A DNA stretch of 36,609 nucleotides from Caulobacteraceae bacterium (GTDB lineage Bacteria; Pseudomonadota; Alphaproteobacteria; Caulobacterales; Caulobacteraceae): the NCBI GenBank assembly GCA_019695035.1, contig JAIBAU010000023.1, positions 1 through 36,609 on the forward strand, read 5' to 3'. The notes under the pieces were generated by a model, which saw nothing but the letters and a program-made list of their open reading frames with translations, did no database searches and was not told the origin of the DNA. Positions 17,391-27,168 of this stretch are shown here, piece by piece. The translations under genes and the position numbers were made by a program. Position 1 is the first letter of the stretch. Each line of letters begins with the position of its first letter.

Positions 17391-17571
17391 AGGCTACGTC
17401 CGTCGCAAACTGGATAGGGCGCCCCCCTAAGACACCCCGGAAGCCTTTATGATCGCTTCGGAGGCCTTTCTCTAGGGTAAACAACACGCGCGCGAATTTT
17501 TGACGCGGGCGCGATGCCGCAAGGGTTTGCGGGGTCCGTCGGCGGCCGTCGCGGGAACCTATTGTGCGGTG

Positions 17572-17611
17572 CAACATTATTGTTGACATCGGTTCGCACA
17601 TGCGAGATAAG
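17572..17611 (+). promoter_or_regulatory. Phasin promoter with overlapping palindrome
   Basis: TTGACA (17583-17588), exactly 17 bases, then GATAAG (17606-17611) is a good sigma-70-like promoter about 70 bases before the phasin start. A perfect inverted repeat CAACA-TTAT-TGTTG (17572-17585) overlaps the -35, and TGCGGTGCA lies just upstream (17566-17574). Such a site could be an operator, and PhaR-type repressors that control phasins bind TGC/GCA dyads, but that link is inferred. The rest of the 292-base gap (17391-17682) holds no gene I can support. Confidence 0.55.
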
Positions 17612-17682
17612 CCGCTCATCCGAACAGGCGCGGTTCGCCGCGCGGGGCCCGAAGAGGCCTTAACCGTCAAGGAGTTGAGACC

Positions 17683-18120
17683 ATGCAGAAGGGCGCTGAA
17701 GCCATCAAGAACACCGCCGAGCGTTTCACCGCTGCTGGCGACCAGGCCTTCCGTGAAGGCGTCGAGAAGTCGATCGCCGGCCTGAACGAAGTCAACGCCG
17801 CCTCCAAGCGCAACCTGGAAGCCGTCGTCGAGTCGGTCACCGCCGCCACCAAGGGCGCCGAGACCCTGGGCGCCAACACCCTGGCCTTCACCAAGAAGTC
17901 CTGGGAAGACGCGACCAACGCCGCGCAGGCCCTGACCTCGGCGAAGTCGATCCAGGAAGTCATCGAAGTCCAGACGGCCTGGGCCAAGGGCGCCATGGAG
18001 GCCTACCTGGCCGAAGTGACCCGCGCCACCGACATCGTGTCGGCCTCGGTCAAGGACTCCTTCAAGCCGCTGAACGAGCGCGCCACCGCCACGGTCGAGC
18101 GCTTCCAGTCGGCCCGCTAA
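17683..18120 (+). CDS. Phasin family protein
   Basis: A 145-residue, almost wholly helical protein with no signal peptide, preceded by AAGGAG at proper spacing. Heptad-like stretches such as SIAGLNEVNAASKRNLEAVV and KSIQEVIEVQTAWAKGAMEAY are the core of the alphaproteobacterial phasin family, which coats polyhydroxyalkanoate granules. The pattern KPLNERATATVERF near the end is also typical. It implies that the organism stores PHA, though no phaC, phaR or phaZ is in the window. Codons are strongly biased to common ones, as for an abundant protein. It has its own promoter and a strong hairpin after the stop, so is probably monocistronic. Confidence 0.9.
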   Translation: MQKGAEAIKNTAERFTAAGDQAFREGVEKSIAGLNEVNAASKRNLEAVVESVTAATKGAETLGANTLAFTKKSWEDATNAAQALTSAKSIQEVIEVQTAWAKGAMEAYLAEVTRATDIVSASVKDSFKPLNERATATVERFQSAR

Positions 18121-18150
18121 GCTTCAGTAGCGTAGCGTAAGCGTACCAGT

Positions 18151-18200
18151 ACAAGCGTATCGCAGGGCCCGGGGCGCAAGCTCCGGGCCCTTACGCTTGT
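18151..18200 (+). terminator. Long hairpin terminator after the phasin gene
   Basis: ACAAGCGTA (18151-18159) pairs with TACGCTTGT (18192-18200), and AGGGCCCGGGGC (18164-18175) pairs with GCTCCGGGCCCT (18180-18191) around a GCAA loop. The two stems stack with one 4-base bulge, 21 base pairs in all, with one or no mismatch. A classical U run is absent. Just upstream are several AGCGTA repeats. Confidence 0.6.
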
Positions 18201-18390
18201 TTGGCCGGCAATCCCCTGCGCGGGACGCGATGAACGAAACCTGTGGTCGGGGTTAACCGTATTGAAGCCTGCAGGATGCGACTATCGGCGCGTTGGAGGC
18301 TGACCGTCTCGGCCCTTCCAAAGCGTCCGAGTTCACATATCTAATCCATGAGTCCGGGCCTGAAGGCCCACAGTCGGGGAATTGAAGTCG

Positions 18391-18723
18391 GTGGCCGAGC
18401 GCAAGCAAGGTGATCAGGGTCAGATTGGCGGCGCCACAGGCGTCGTCACCGAGGCCAAGCCGAAGGTCGCCAAGCCTTCGCTTTACCGCGTGCTGATCCT
18501 CAACGACGACTACACCCCGATGGAGTTCGTGGTTTATGTGCTCGAGCGGTTCTTCAACAAGAACCGTGAGGACGCGACCCGCATCATGCTGCACGTTCAC
18601 CAGAACGGCGTCGGCGTCTGCGGGGTGTTCACCTACGAAGTGGCCGAGACAAAGGTGGCGCAGGTGATCGACACCGCGCGCCGCCATCAGCACCCGCTCC
18701 AGTGCACCATGGAAAAAGACTAG
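18391..18723 (+). CDS. clpS: ATP-dependent Clp protease adaptor ClpS
   Basis: A 110-residue adaptor that hands N-degron substrates to ClpAP. I choose the GTG at 18391 because GGGGA lies ten bases before it; a TTG at 18382 would add three residues but sits too close to that site. After a ~30-residue flexible, charged N-terminal tail comes the core: [19 protein letters not shown] forms the binding pocket, followed by the [19 protein letters not shown] segment and [10 protein letters not shown] at the end. The gene is nine bases before clpA, the standard pairing. Upstream, 18201-18390 has a GAGTC site and a small GGGCC-TGAA-GGCCC hairpin but no second gene. Confidence 0.93.
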   Translation: MAERKQGDQGQIGGATGVVTEAKPKVAKPSLYRVLILNDDYTPMEFVVYVLERFFNKNREDATRIMLHVHQNGVGVCGVFTYEVAETKVAQVIDTARRHQHPLQCTMEKD

Positions 18724-18732
18724 GAGCAGCCA

Positions 18733-21048
<2,316 letters not shown>

Positions 21049-21067
21049 GCCGACGCCACGGACTGCG

Positions 21068-21105
21068 GAGGGCCGCCGGGCAACCGGCGGTCCTTTCGTT
21101 TGTCT
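21068..21105 (+). terminator. Rho-independent terminator of clpS-clpA
   Basis: GGGCCGCCGG (21070-21079) pairs with CCGGCGGTCC (21084-21093) around a GCAA loop, then TTTCGTTTG. It begins about 20 bases after the clpA stop. Confidence 0.8.
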
Positions 21106-21173
21106 GGAACGCAGGGCGCGCCTCGGACATTTCCCAACCCTGGAGCCGTCGCTCCGCAGGAAGGGTCCGTGGG

Positions 21174-22244
21174 ATGAAGTCTGGCGCCTATGCAACGCTT
21201 GCAGCCCTGGGGATCGCGGCCGCCATGGTGTCGTGCCAGCAGCGGGACAGGGCGGAAGCTCCCGACACCGTCCCGGCGCAAGCCGGGCAGGGGGGCGCCT
21301 TCATCGAGCCGGGGGCGGCTCCAGTCGCCTCGCCACCGATTTCGGTGCAGGCCGTCAACTCCGCGGCCTTCGCTCCGCCGCCGACCGACGCCAATGTGCA
21401 GAGCGCCACCTTGCTGCGCGCCCAGGTGCTGCTGGACCGGGCCGGCTTTTCGCCCGGGGTCGTCGACGCCCGTTACGGCGAGAACGTCCGGCAGGCGCTG
21501 GCGGCCTTCCAGGAGATCAATCGCCTGCCGGCCAACGGCCAGCTCGACGCCCAGACCTGGAAGGCCCTTCAGGGAGTGGGCGGGCCGGCCGTGCTCGGAC
21601 GCTATGTGATCACCGCCCAGGACGTGGCCGGTCCGTTCATCGCCGGCGTCCCGGATCAGCTCCGCGACCAGGCCAACCTGCGGGCGCTCAGCTACACCTC
21701 GGCGGCGGAGTTGATCGCCGAACGTTTCCACATGGACGAGCAGTTGCTGCGCGCCCTGAATCCCGGCCAGACCTTCACCGGCGCGGGGGCGGAGATCATC
21801 GTGGCCAATCCGGCGCGCCCCGCCATCGCCGCCGTGGACCGCATCGAGGTCGACGCCCGGGAACGCGCGGTGAAGGCGTTCGACGCCGCCGGCCGGCTGG
21901 TGGCCTTCTATCCGGCCACGATCGGCAGTTCCGACAATCCGTCCCCCAGGGGCGCGATGAAGATCAATGGCGTCGGCCGCAATCCGACGTACACCTACGA
22001 CCCGGCCAAGCTCGACTATGCCAGGGGCGAGATCAAACGGAAGCTGGTGGTCCCGGCCGGGCCGAACAACCCGGTCGGCCTGGTCTGGATCGACCTGTCC
22101 AAACCGACCTACGGCATCCACGGCACGCCCAATCCGGACGTGGTCGGCAAAACGCAAAGCCACGGCTGCGTGCGCCTGACGAACTGGGACGTGATGGCCC
22201 TGGCGGCCGGCGTGAAGCCCGGCGTGAAGGTGAAGTTCGTCTAG
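21174..22244 (+). CDS. L,D-transpeptidase (YkuD) lipoprotein with peptidoglycan-binding domain
   Basis: A 356-residue envelope enzyme. The lipobox AAMVSC gives a lipidated Cys21. A Pro/Ala-rich spacer is followed by a PG_binding_1 domain (about 80-125, with YGENVRQALAAFQEINRLPA). After a LysM-like region (ELIAERFHMDEQLLRALNPG) comes the catalytic YkuD domain, with the signature YGIHGTP and SHGCVRLTNWD; the nucleophile is Cys332. Such enzymes form 3-3 cross-links in peptidoglycan or attach proteins to it, and are insensitive to most beta-lactams except carbapenems. Its stop shares CTAG with the convergent HIT gene. Confidence 0.92.
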   Translation: MKSGAYATLAALGIAAAMVSCQQRDRAEAPDTVPAQAGQGGAFIEPGAAPVASPPISVQAVNSAAFAPPPTDANVQSATLLRAQVLLDRAGFSPGVVDARYGENVRQALAAFQEINRLPANGQLDAQTWKALQGVGGPAVLGRYVITAQDVAGPFIAGVPDQLRDQANLRALSYTSAAELIAERFHMDEQLLRALNPGQTFTGAGAEIIVANPARPAIAAVDRIEVDARERAVKAFDAAGRLVAFYPATIGSSDNPSPRGAMKINGVGRNPTYTYDPAKLDYARGEIKRKLVVPAGPNNPVGLVWIDLSKPTYGIHGTPNPDVVGKTQSHGCVRLTNWDVMALAAGVKPGVKVKFV

Positions 22245-22672
22245 AGCGCCGCGGCGATCGCTGCGGCCTGGGCCTTCAGCTCATCCATGTCGGCCATGCC
22301 GCCGCCATGGCGGCCGAGGCTCTCGCCCTCGCGACGGGGGATGACGTGGACGTGGAGGTGGAAGACGGTCTGGCCGCCGGCCTCGCCGTTGAACTGCATC
22401 ACCGTCAGGCCGTCGGGCTTTAGCGCTCGTTCAACGGCGCGGGCGGTCTTCTGCACGGCGGCGGCGAGCTCGGTCAGCTCGTGGGGCTCAATCTCCAGGA
22501 TGTTCCGCGCGCGTGACAGCTTGTGCACCACCAGCACATGGCCAGGCGCCTGGGGGAAGACGTCCATGAAGGCCAGGACCTTCTCATCCTCCCACACCTT
22601 CACCGACGGCATGTCGCCGCGCACTATCCTGGCGAAGATGTTGTCGGGGTCGTAGGCGCCGTGCAGGCTCAT
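22241..22672 (-). CDS. HIT family (histidine triad) nucleotide hydrolase
   Basis: A 143-residue protein with the catalytic triad FHLHVHVIPR and the upstream HVLVVHKLSRARNIL segment. The start MSLHGAYDPDNIFARIVRGD is typical of HinT-like Hit proteins, which hydrolyse adenosine phosphoramidates and related nucleotides as dimers in the cytoplasm. All triad histidines are present. It is divergent from the DUF4287 gene with a 68-base gap. The exact substrate is not known. Confidence 0.92.
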   Translation of the reverse strand: MSLHGAYDPDNIFARIVRGDMPSVKVWEDEKVLAFMDVFPQAPGHVLVVHKLSRARNILEIEPHELTELAAAVQKTARAVERALKPDGLTVMQFNGEAGGQTVFHLHVHVIPRREGESLGRHGGGMADMDELKAQAAAIAAAL

Positions 22673-22740
22673 GGCCGGGGTCCTTCGCTTGGGCTCGCGA
22701 CTGTCGTATCAAATCGCGCGAACAGGACAATCGGCCGGCC

Positions 22741-23313
22741 ATGGAAACGCTCACCCCCCGCCAGCAGAAATGGATGGCGACCGTAAGGGCCAACTTCGAG
22801 GCCAAGACCGGAAAGTCGATGGCCGAGTGGGTCAAGATCGCCAAGGGTTGCCCCGAGACCGCCTATCGCAAGCGCCAGCAGTGGCTGAAGAGCGAGCACG
22901 GCCTGGGCTCAAACCACGCCGCCTTCGTGCTCTCGGAGGCGTTTCCGTCCGAAACGCACATCGGCGAGGACCCGGCCTCCCTGCGCGCGGCGCTGTGGAA
23001 GGACGCCGGCTCGTTGAAGATTCTCGAAGCCATCGAGGCTGCGGTCTCGGGTTTTGACGGCCTGGTCAGCGGCCAGCGGAAGGCCTTCACCGGCTTCTCG
23101 CGCGAGTTCCAGTTCGCCGCCGCCCGACCGATGAAGGCCGGAGGTCTGCTTCTCGGTCTGCGCCTGGACCCGTCCGCTTCGCCGCGCCTGGCGCCATCCG
23201 TGCGCAAGGAGAGTTGGGCGGAGAAGCTGGTGTCGGTGGTGGAGATCACCGACGCCCGGCAGGTGGATGCGGAGCTGCGAGGCCTTCTGAAGCAAGCGTA
23301 CGACCGGGGCTGA
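22741..23313 (+). CDS. DUF4287 and DUF5655 domain protein
   Basis: A 190-residue soluble protein. Residues 1-60 (LTPRQQKWMATVRANFEAKT then GKSMAEWVKIAKGCP) match DUF4287. Residues ~85-190 resemble DUF5655, with AFTGFSREFQFAAARPMK and the closing VVEITDARQVDAELRGLLKQAY. Both are domains of unknown function that commonly occur together in short cytoplasmic proteins. There is no signal peptide or membrane segment. No operon partner is apparent, as it is divergent from the HIT gene and converges on the acetyltransferase gene 14 bases away. I assign no role. Confidence 0.8.
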   Translation: METLTPRQQKWMATVRANFEAKTGKSMAEWVKIAKGCPETAYRKRQQWLKSEHGLGSNHAAFVLSEAFPSETHIGEDPASLRAALWKDAGSLKILEAIEAAVSGFDGLVSGQRKAFTGFSREFQFAAARPMKAGGLLLGLRLDPSASPRLAPSVRKESWAEKLVSVVEITDARQVDAELRGLLKQAYDRG

Positions 23314-23327
23314 GCCGCGTCCTGGCG

Positions 23328-24467
23328 TCACGCTTGCCGAAAGGGCGACAACTCCGCCTCCAGCATCCCCATCTCGGCCTCCACCGCCGGCCGCTCTCGG
23401 CTCAGGTACTCCGCCACCGCGGCCCTGAGGCCGGGATGTTCGATCCAGTGGGCGGAATAGACCGGACGGGGGAGGTAGCCGCGCGCCAGCTTGTGCTGGC
23501 CCTGCGCCCCGGCCTCGACCCGCTTGAGGCCGCGCGAAATGGCGAAGTCGATGGCCTGATAGTAGCAGAGCTCGAAGTGCAGGAACGGGCGGTGCTCGAT
23601 GGCGCCCCACTGGCGGCCGTAGAGCGTCTCGCCGCCGATGAAGTTCAGCGCGCCTGCGATCCAGCGCCCATCGCGCCGGGCCATCACCAGCGCGATCCGG
23701 TCCGCCATCCGCTCGCCGATCAGCGAGAAGAACAGCCGGTTCAGATAGGGCCGACCCCACTTTCGCTCGCCCGTGTCCATGTAGAAGGCGAAGAAGGCGT
23801 CCCAGTGGTCCTCGGTGATCTCCGCCCCGGTCACGATCTGGATCTCGACCCCGGCCTGGGCGTCGCGCCGCTCGCGCCGGATGGTCTTGCGGTGCGAGGA
23901 GGAGAGGGCGGCGAGGAAGTCGTCGAACGTCGAATAGCCGGCGTTCTCCCACCAGTACTGCACGTCCTCCCGCGCTAGCAGCCCGGCCGCGGTCATCGCC
24001 TTCCACTCGCTCTCGAGCGGAAAGTTCACGTGCAGCGAAGAGGCGCCCATCTGGCCAGTGAACTGGACCGCGGCGGCCAGCAGAGCTTGTCGGACCGGGG
24101 GCTCGGCGCTCAGCAGCCGGGGCCCGGTCACCGGCGTGAACGGCGCCGCCGACAGGAGCTTGGGATAGTACTGCCCGCCCGCCCGCTCATAGGCGTCGGC
24201 CCAGCCGTGATCGAAGACGTATTCGCCCTGGCTGTGGCTCTTCAGGTAAAGCGGCATGACCCCGAGGATGCGCCCCTGGGCGTTCTCGACCGTCAGGTGC
24301 CGGGCCGCCCAGCCCTGCCTGGCCGTGGCGCAGCCGCTCTCCTCGCAGGCCTGCAGGAAATCATAGGTGACGAACGGATTGGCGAAGGACGCCGCGCAGG
24401 CGTCCCAGGCTTCCCGGCCGATGTCGCTGATCGCGCCGTGGGCGCGGACGCTGTACTCGGTCGTCAC
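23328..24467 (-). CDS. FemAB-like GNAT N-acetyltransferase (PF04339 type)
   Basis: A 379-residue protein of the family once labelled 'peptidogalycan biosynthesis protein' (DUF482). SFANPFVTYDFLQACEESGC, then MPLYLKSHSQGEYVFDHGWA and FTPVTGPRLL are recognisable signatures, followed in the second half by AHRKTIRRERR-like (here SSHRKTIRRERRDA), RWIAGALNFIGGETLYGRQWG, and YYQAIDFAISRGLKRVEAGAQG. The fold is a double GNAT domain as in FemX aminoacyl transferases, but the substrate is unknown. The start GTG overlaps the ridA stop (GTGA, 24464-24467), so the two genes are translationally coupled. Confidence 0.87.
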   Translation of the reverse strand: MTTEYSVRAHGAISDIGREAWDACAASFANPFVTYDFLQACEESGCATARQGWAARHLTVENAQGRILGVMPLYLKSHSQGEYVFDHGWADAYERAGGQYYPKLLSAAPFTPVTGPRLLSAEPPVRQALLAAAVQFTGQMGASSLHVNFPLESEWKAMTAAGLLAREDVQYWWENAGYSTFDDFLAALSSSHRKTIRRERRDAQAGVEIQIVTGAEITEDHWDAFFAFYMDTGERKWGRPYLNRLFFSLIGERMADRIALVMARRDGRWIAGALNFIGGETLYGRQWGAIEHRPFLHFELCYYQAIDFAISRGLKRVEAGAQGQHKLARGYLPRPVYSAHWIEHPGLRAAVAEYLSRERPAVEAEMGMLEAELSPFRQA

Positions 24468-24922
24468 TTCACCTCGACGATGGCGTCGACTTCGACCGCG
24501 AAGCCGATGGGCAGCTTGTAAACCCCGACCGCGGCGCGGGCGTGGCGGCCGGCGTCGCCGAACACCTCGACCATCATGTCCGAGCAGCCGTTGATCACCT
24601 TGGGCACGTCGTAGAAGTCCGGGCCCGCCTGGACGAAGCCGCCCAGCTTGACGATGCGTACGACGTTGTCGAGGTCACCGACCGCCGCCTTCAACTGCGC
24701 CAGGATATTCACCCCACACAGGCGCGCGGCCTTCTGGGCGGTCTCGAGGTCGACGTCGACGCCGACCGTGCCCTTGATCCCGCCCGAGGCGTCGGTCGAG
24801 ACCTGGCCGGAGACGTGCACCAGATTGCCCGTGCGCACATAGCCGACATAGGTGGCGATGGCCGCCGGCGGCTCGGGCAGGGTGATGCCGAGTTCGGCGA
24901 GGCGGGCTTCGATCTTGGACAT
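24464..24922 (-). CDS. RidA family protein
   Basis: A 152-residue protein of the YjgF/YER057c/UK114 superfamily. The fold signatures are GYVRTGNLVHVSGQVSTDA, then CGVNILAQLKAAVGDLDNVVRIVKL and the late GRHARAAVGVYKLPIG. In canonical RidA a conserved Arg binds the carboxylate of reactive enamines; here GRHARAA-GV places an Arg in that region, so imine/enamine deaminase activity is possible but unproven because this longer subfamily (~150 residues) is less studied. It is first in an operon with the acetyltransferase. GGAGA precedes the ATG, and a possible -10 (GCTAAGAG) lies about 30 bases upstream. Confidence 0.88.
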   Translation of the reverse strand: MSKIEARLAELGITLPEPPAAIATYVGYVRTGNLVHVSGQVSTDASGGIKGTVGVDVDLETAQKAARLCGVNILAQLKAAVGDLDNVVRIVKLGGFVQAGPDFYDVPKVINGCSDMMVEVFGDAGRHARAAVGVYKLPIGFAVEVDAIVEVK

Positions 24923-25099
24923 GGCGGTCTCCGACAGGTTGGCCGCCTCTTAGCGTCTTAGGCGCCGGCGGTGAACCGTCTTTGAGAGACCGCCGCCGCC
25001 TGCAGGGGCGACGAACGGTTGAATGTTGGCAGCCGGCGTCGAGCGCGCCGCTCCGGACCCCTGCTAGCTCTTGGGCGCAACGCTCAAGGGAGAGACGCC

Positions 25100-25390
25100 A
25101 TGAAGTTTGCCAGGACTGCCCTGCTTGCGGCCATCGCCGCCGCGACGCTTGCTTCCGCCGGACAGGCGGCGGCCGCGGGAATTCAGATCGACGCGGACGG
25201 CCGCCAGGTCGCTGCGAACACCACCGGGTACGGCATCGCCATCGATCCGAACGACCGGCAGGGGGTTCGGCACGCCACGTCGCATGGCGTCACCACCGAC
25301 CCCAACGGCCGCGCGGCCGGTTCAATCCTGGATCCCGACGGCCGGGGCTGGCTGGGGAGCCTGCTGCACCGCTGGTTCGGCTGGTTCTGA
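25100..25390 (+). CDS. Small secreted protein with 18-residue Asp/Arg repeats
   Basis: A 96-residue protein; AAGGGAGAG precedes the ATG, which is also the start of a good signal peptide (KFARTALLAAIAAATLASAG to QAAAA, cut near residue 26). The mature part has repeated units of the form G-x-x-x-D-x-[DN]-[GD]-R: GIQIDADGRQ, GIAIDPNDRQ, GVTTDPNGRA and SILDPDGRGW, with Asp at 31, 49, 67 and 78. Spacings of 18, 18 and 11 residues suggest tandem duplication. The end, WLGSLLHRWFGWF, is aromatic and amphipathic. The acidic loops resemble calcium-binding turns, but that is inference. I do not recognise the family. It is divergent from ridA and ends one base from the dinB stop. Confidence 0.7.
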   Translation: MKFARTALLAAIAAATLASAGQAAAAGIQIDADGRQVAANTTGYGIAIDPNDRQGVRHATSHGVTTDPNGRAAGSILDPDGRGWLGSLLHRWFGWF

Positions 25391-25391
25391 C

Positions 25392-26696
25392 CTAGCGCTT
25401 CAGGACGCGGCCGCTGACCACGGCCGCGTCCCCGAACTTTGATCGCAGGGCGTCGACGGCGGTTTCGGTCTTCAGCACCCGCTCGCCCGCGGTCTCGAAC
25501 AAGGCCTGGGCCGAGGCGTCGACGTCGAACAGCTCGGCCATGCCGATGCCGATGAGCCGGTACGCCCGGCGGCCATCGACCTCGGCGCGCAGCATTTCGC
25601 GCGCTTCCGAGAAAAGGACTCGTGCGGTCTGCACGGGCTCGGCGAGGGTTCGTCGGCGGGTGAGGCGGCGGAAGTCGGCCGTGCGCAGCTTCAACACCAC
25701 CACGCGACTGGCCACGCCCGAGCGCCGCGCCTTCGCCGCCAGCTGCTCGCACAGCGGCCAGAGTTCATCCTCCAGGCTCCTCAAGTCGGTCAGGTCCTCG
25801 AAGAAGGTGGTCTCCTTGCTCATCCCCTTGCGCTCGCCCTCGGGGTCGACCGGGCGGCTGTCCCGGCCGTGGGCGAGGTGGTGCAGGCGCACCCCGTGCT
25901 CGCCGAACCGGCCCGCGATCGTCTTGAGGTCCGCGGCGGCGATGTCCCCGACGGTGAGGTAGCCCGACGCGTTCAGCGACCGGGCGAAGGCGGGCCCGAC
26001 GCCGGGGATGATCGACACCGGCTTGTCGGCCAGGAAGGCCTGCGCCTCTCCGACCCCGATGACTGAAAACCCGCGCGGCTTGTCCATCTCGGAGGCGATC
26101 TTGGCGAGGAACTTGTTGGGCGCGAGGCCGATGGAGACGGTCAGGCCGACGTCCCGCTCGATCTCGCGCTGCACCTTGACCAGCTGCAGCGCGGGCGGAC
26201 CGCCGTTCAGCCGCTCGGTTCCGGCCAGGTCCAGCCACGCCTCGTCCAGGGACAGGGTCTGCACCAGGGGCGTGAGGGCGCGCAGCTTGTCGAAGATCGC
26301 CTTCGAAACCGGAACGTACCGCGAGAAGTCCGGCTTGATGACGACGGCGTCCGGGCAGGCCTTCAGCGCCTTGAACATCGGCATGGCCGACTTCACGCCA
26401 TACTGGCGGGCGATATAGCAGGCGGCCGAGACCACGCCCCGTCGGCCGCCCCCCACCAGCACGGGCCGGTCGCGCAGCTCGGGCCGATCGCGCTTCTCCA
26501 CCGAGGCGTAGAAGGCGTCGCAGTCCATGTGCGCCATGGTCAGGGTGGACAGTTCCTCGTGGCGCGCCACGCGCGGCGACCCGCAACCCGGACACCGGGA
26601 AACCGGTTGCTCACCGGTCCACAGACAATCGCGGCATATCGCCTTCAAGTTCCAAACCTTGCCAAATCCTTGCCGGGGAAGGCCTGGAGGCTTCAC
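25392..26696 (-). CDS. dinB: DNA polymerase IV (Y-family) with N-terminal zinc ribbon
   Basis: A 434-residue error-prone translesion polymerase. Catalytic motifs are intact: [11 protein letters not shown] (first Asp and steric region) and [10 protein letters not shown] (Asp-Glu pair); the helix-hairpin-helix [12 protein letters not shown] and the little-finger domain follow. Unlike E. coli DinB (351 residues), it begins with ~55 extra residues containing [20 protein letters not shown], a four-cysteine ribbon (Cys21, 24, 35, 38). The start is uncertain: GTG 26696 has AAGG close by, and a TTG at 26648 (residue 17, just before the ribbon) also has AAGG. No beta-clamp motif is obvious at the very C-terminus. 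It diverges from divK. Confidence 0.92.
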   Translation of the reverse strand: MKPPGLPRQGFGKVWNLKAICRDCLWTGEQPVSRCPGCGSPRVARHEELSTLTMAHMDCDAFYASVEKRDRPELRDRPVLVGGGRRGVVSAACYIARQYGVKSAMPMFKALKACPDAVVIKPDFSRYVPVSKAIFDKLRALTPLVQTLSLDEAWLDLAGTERLNGGPPALQLVKVQREIERDVGLTVSIGLAPNKFLAKIASEMDKPRGFSVIGVGEAQAFLADKPVSIIPGVGPAFARSLNASGYLTVGDIAAADLKTIAGRFGEHGVRLHHLAHGRDSRPVDPEGERKGMSKETTFFEDLTDLRSLEDELWPLCEQLAAKARRSGVASRVVVLKLRTADFRRLTRRRTLAEPVQTARVLFSEAREMLRAEVDGRRAYRLIGIGMAELFDVDASAQALFETAGERVLKTETAVDALRSKFGDAAVVSGRVLKR

Positions 26697-26789
26697 CCGA
26701 CCTTAAGAAGATGGTGCGACAACCCGTACCTGAAGAGGCGCAATCCCCAAGCCGGATCATGCGCCCGTGGGGGAGAGATCGGTTCGGTG

Positions 26790-27158
26790 ATGATGTCGAA
26801 GAAGGTTCTCATCGTCGAGGACAACGAGCTGAACATGAAGCTCTTTCATGACCTGCTCGATGCCCAGGGATACGAGACCCTGCAGACGCGGGAGGGACTG
26901 CATGCCCTGGCCCTTGCGCGCGAGCACCGTCCCGACCTGATTCTGATGGACATCCAGCTGCCCGAGATCTCGGGGCTGGAGGTCACCAAGTGGCTCAAGG
27001 AAGACGACGAGCTGAACCACATTCCCGTGGTCGCCGTCACCGCCTTCGCCATGAAGGGAGACGAGGAACGCATCCGCGAGGGCGGTTGCGAGGCCTACAT
27101 CTCCAAGCCGATTTCGGTGACCCACTTCCTCGACACGGTGCGCAGGTATCTGGGGTGA
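26790..27158 (+). CDS. divK: Single-domain response regulator DivK
   Basis: A 121-122 residue receiver domain with almost no other sequence. With the second ATG (26793) as start, the phosphoacceptor in [10 protein letters not shown] is Asp53, as in C. crescentus DivK; acidic pair ED at 9-10, Thr in [10 protein letters not shown] and Lys in YISKPIS are present. [20 protein letters not shown] and [20 protein letters not shown] are nearly as in C. crescentus. DivK is phosphorylated by DivJ and dephosphorylated by PleC at the poles and signals through DivL to CckA and CtrA. GGGGGAGA lies 12-15 bases before the start. A longer in-frame reading upstream lies antisense to dinB and is discarded. pleD follows after 10 bases. 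Confidence 0.96.
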   Translation: MMSKKVLIVEDNELNMKLFHDLLDAQGYETLQTREGLHALALAREHRPDLILMDIQLPEISGLEVTKWLKEDDELNHIPVVAVTAFAMKGDEERIREGGCEAYISKPISVTHFLDTVRRYLG

Positions 27159-27168
27159 GGCGAACGCG

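Noticed and set aside
24966..25005. Possible GGCGGT...ACCGCC stem in the ridA divergent region
   Set aside because: The stem is six pairs with a long loop and is not distinguishable from background in GC-rich DNA.
26529..26789. An N-terminal extension of DivK of about 87 residues
   Set aside because: The extra part is antisense to dinB and has no conserved sequence; the DivK start is fixed by the numbering of Asp53 and the known short length.
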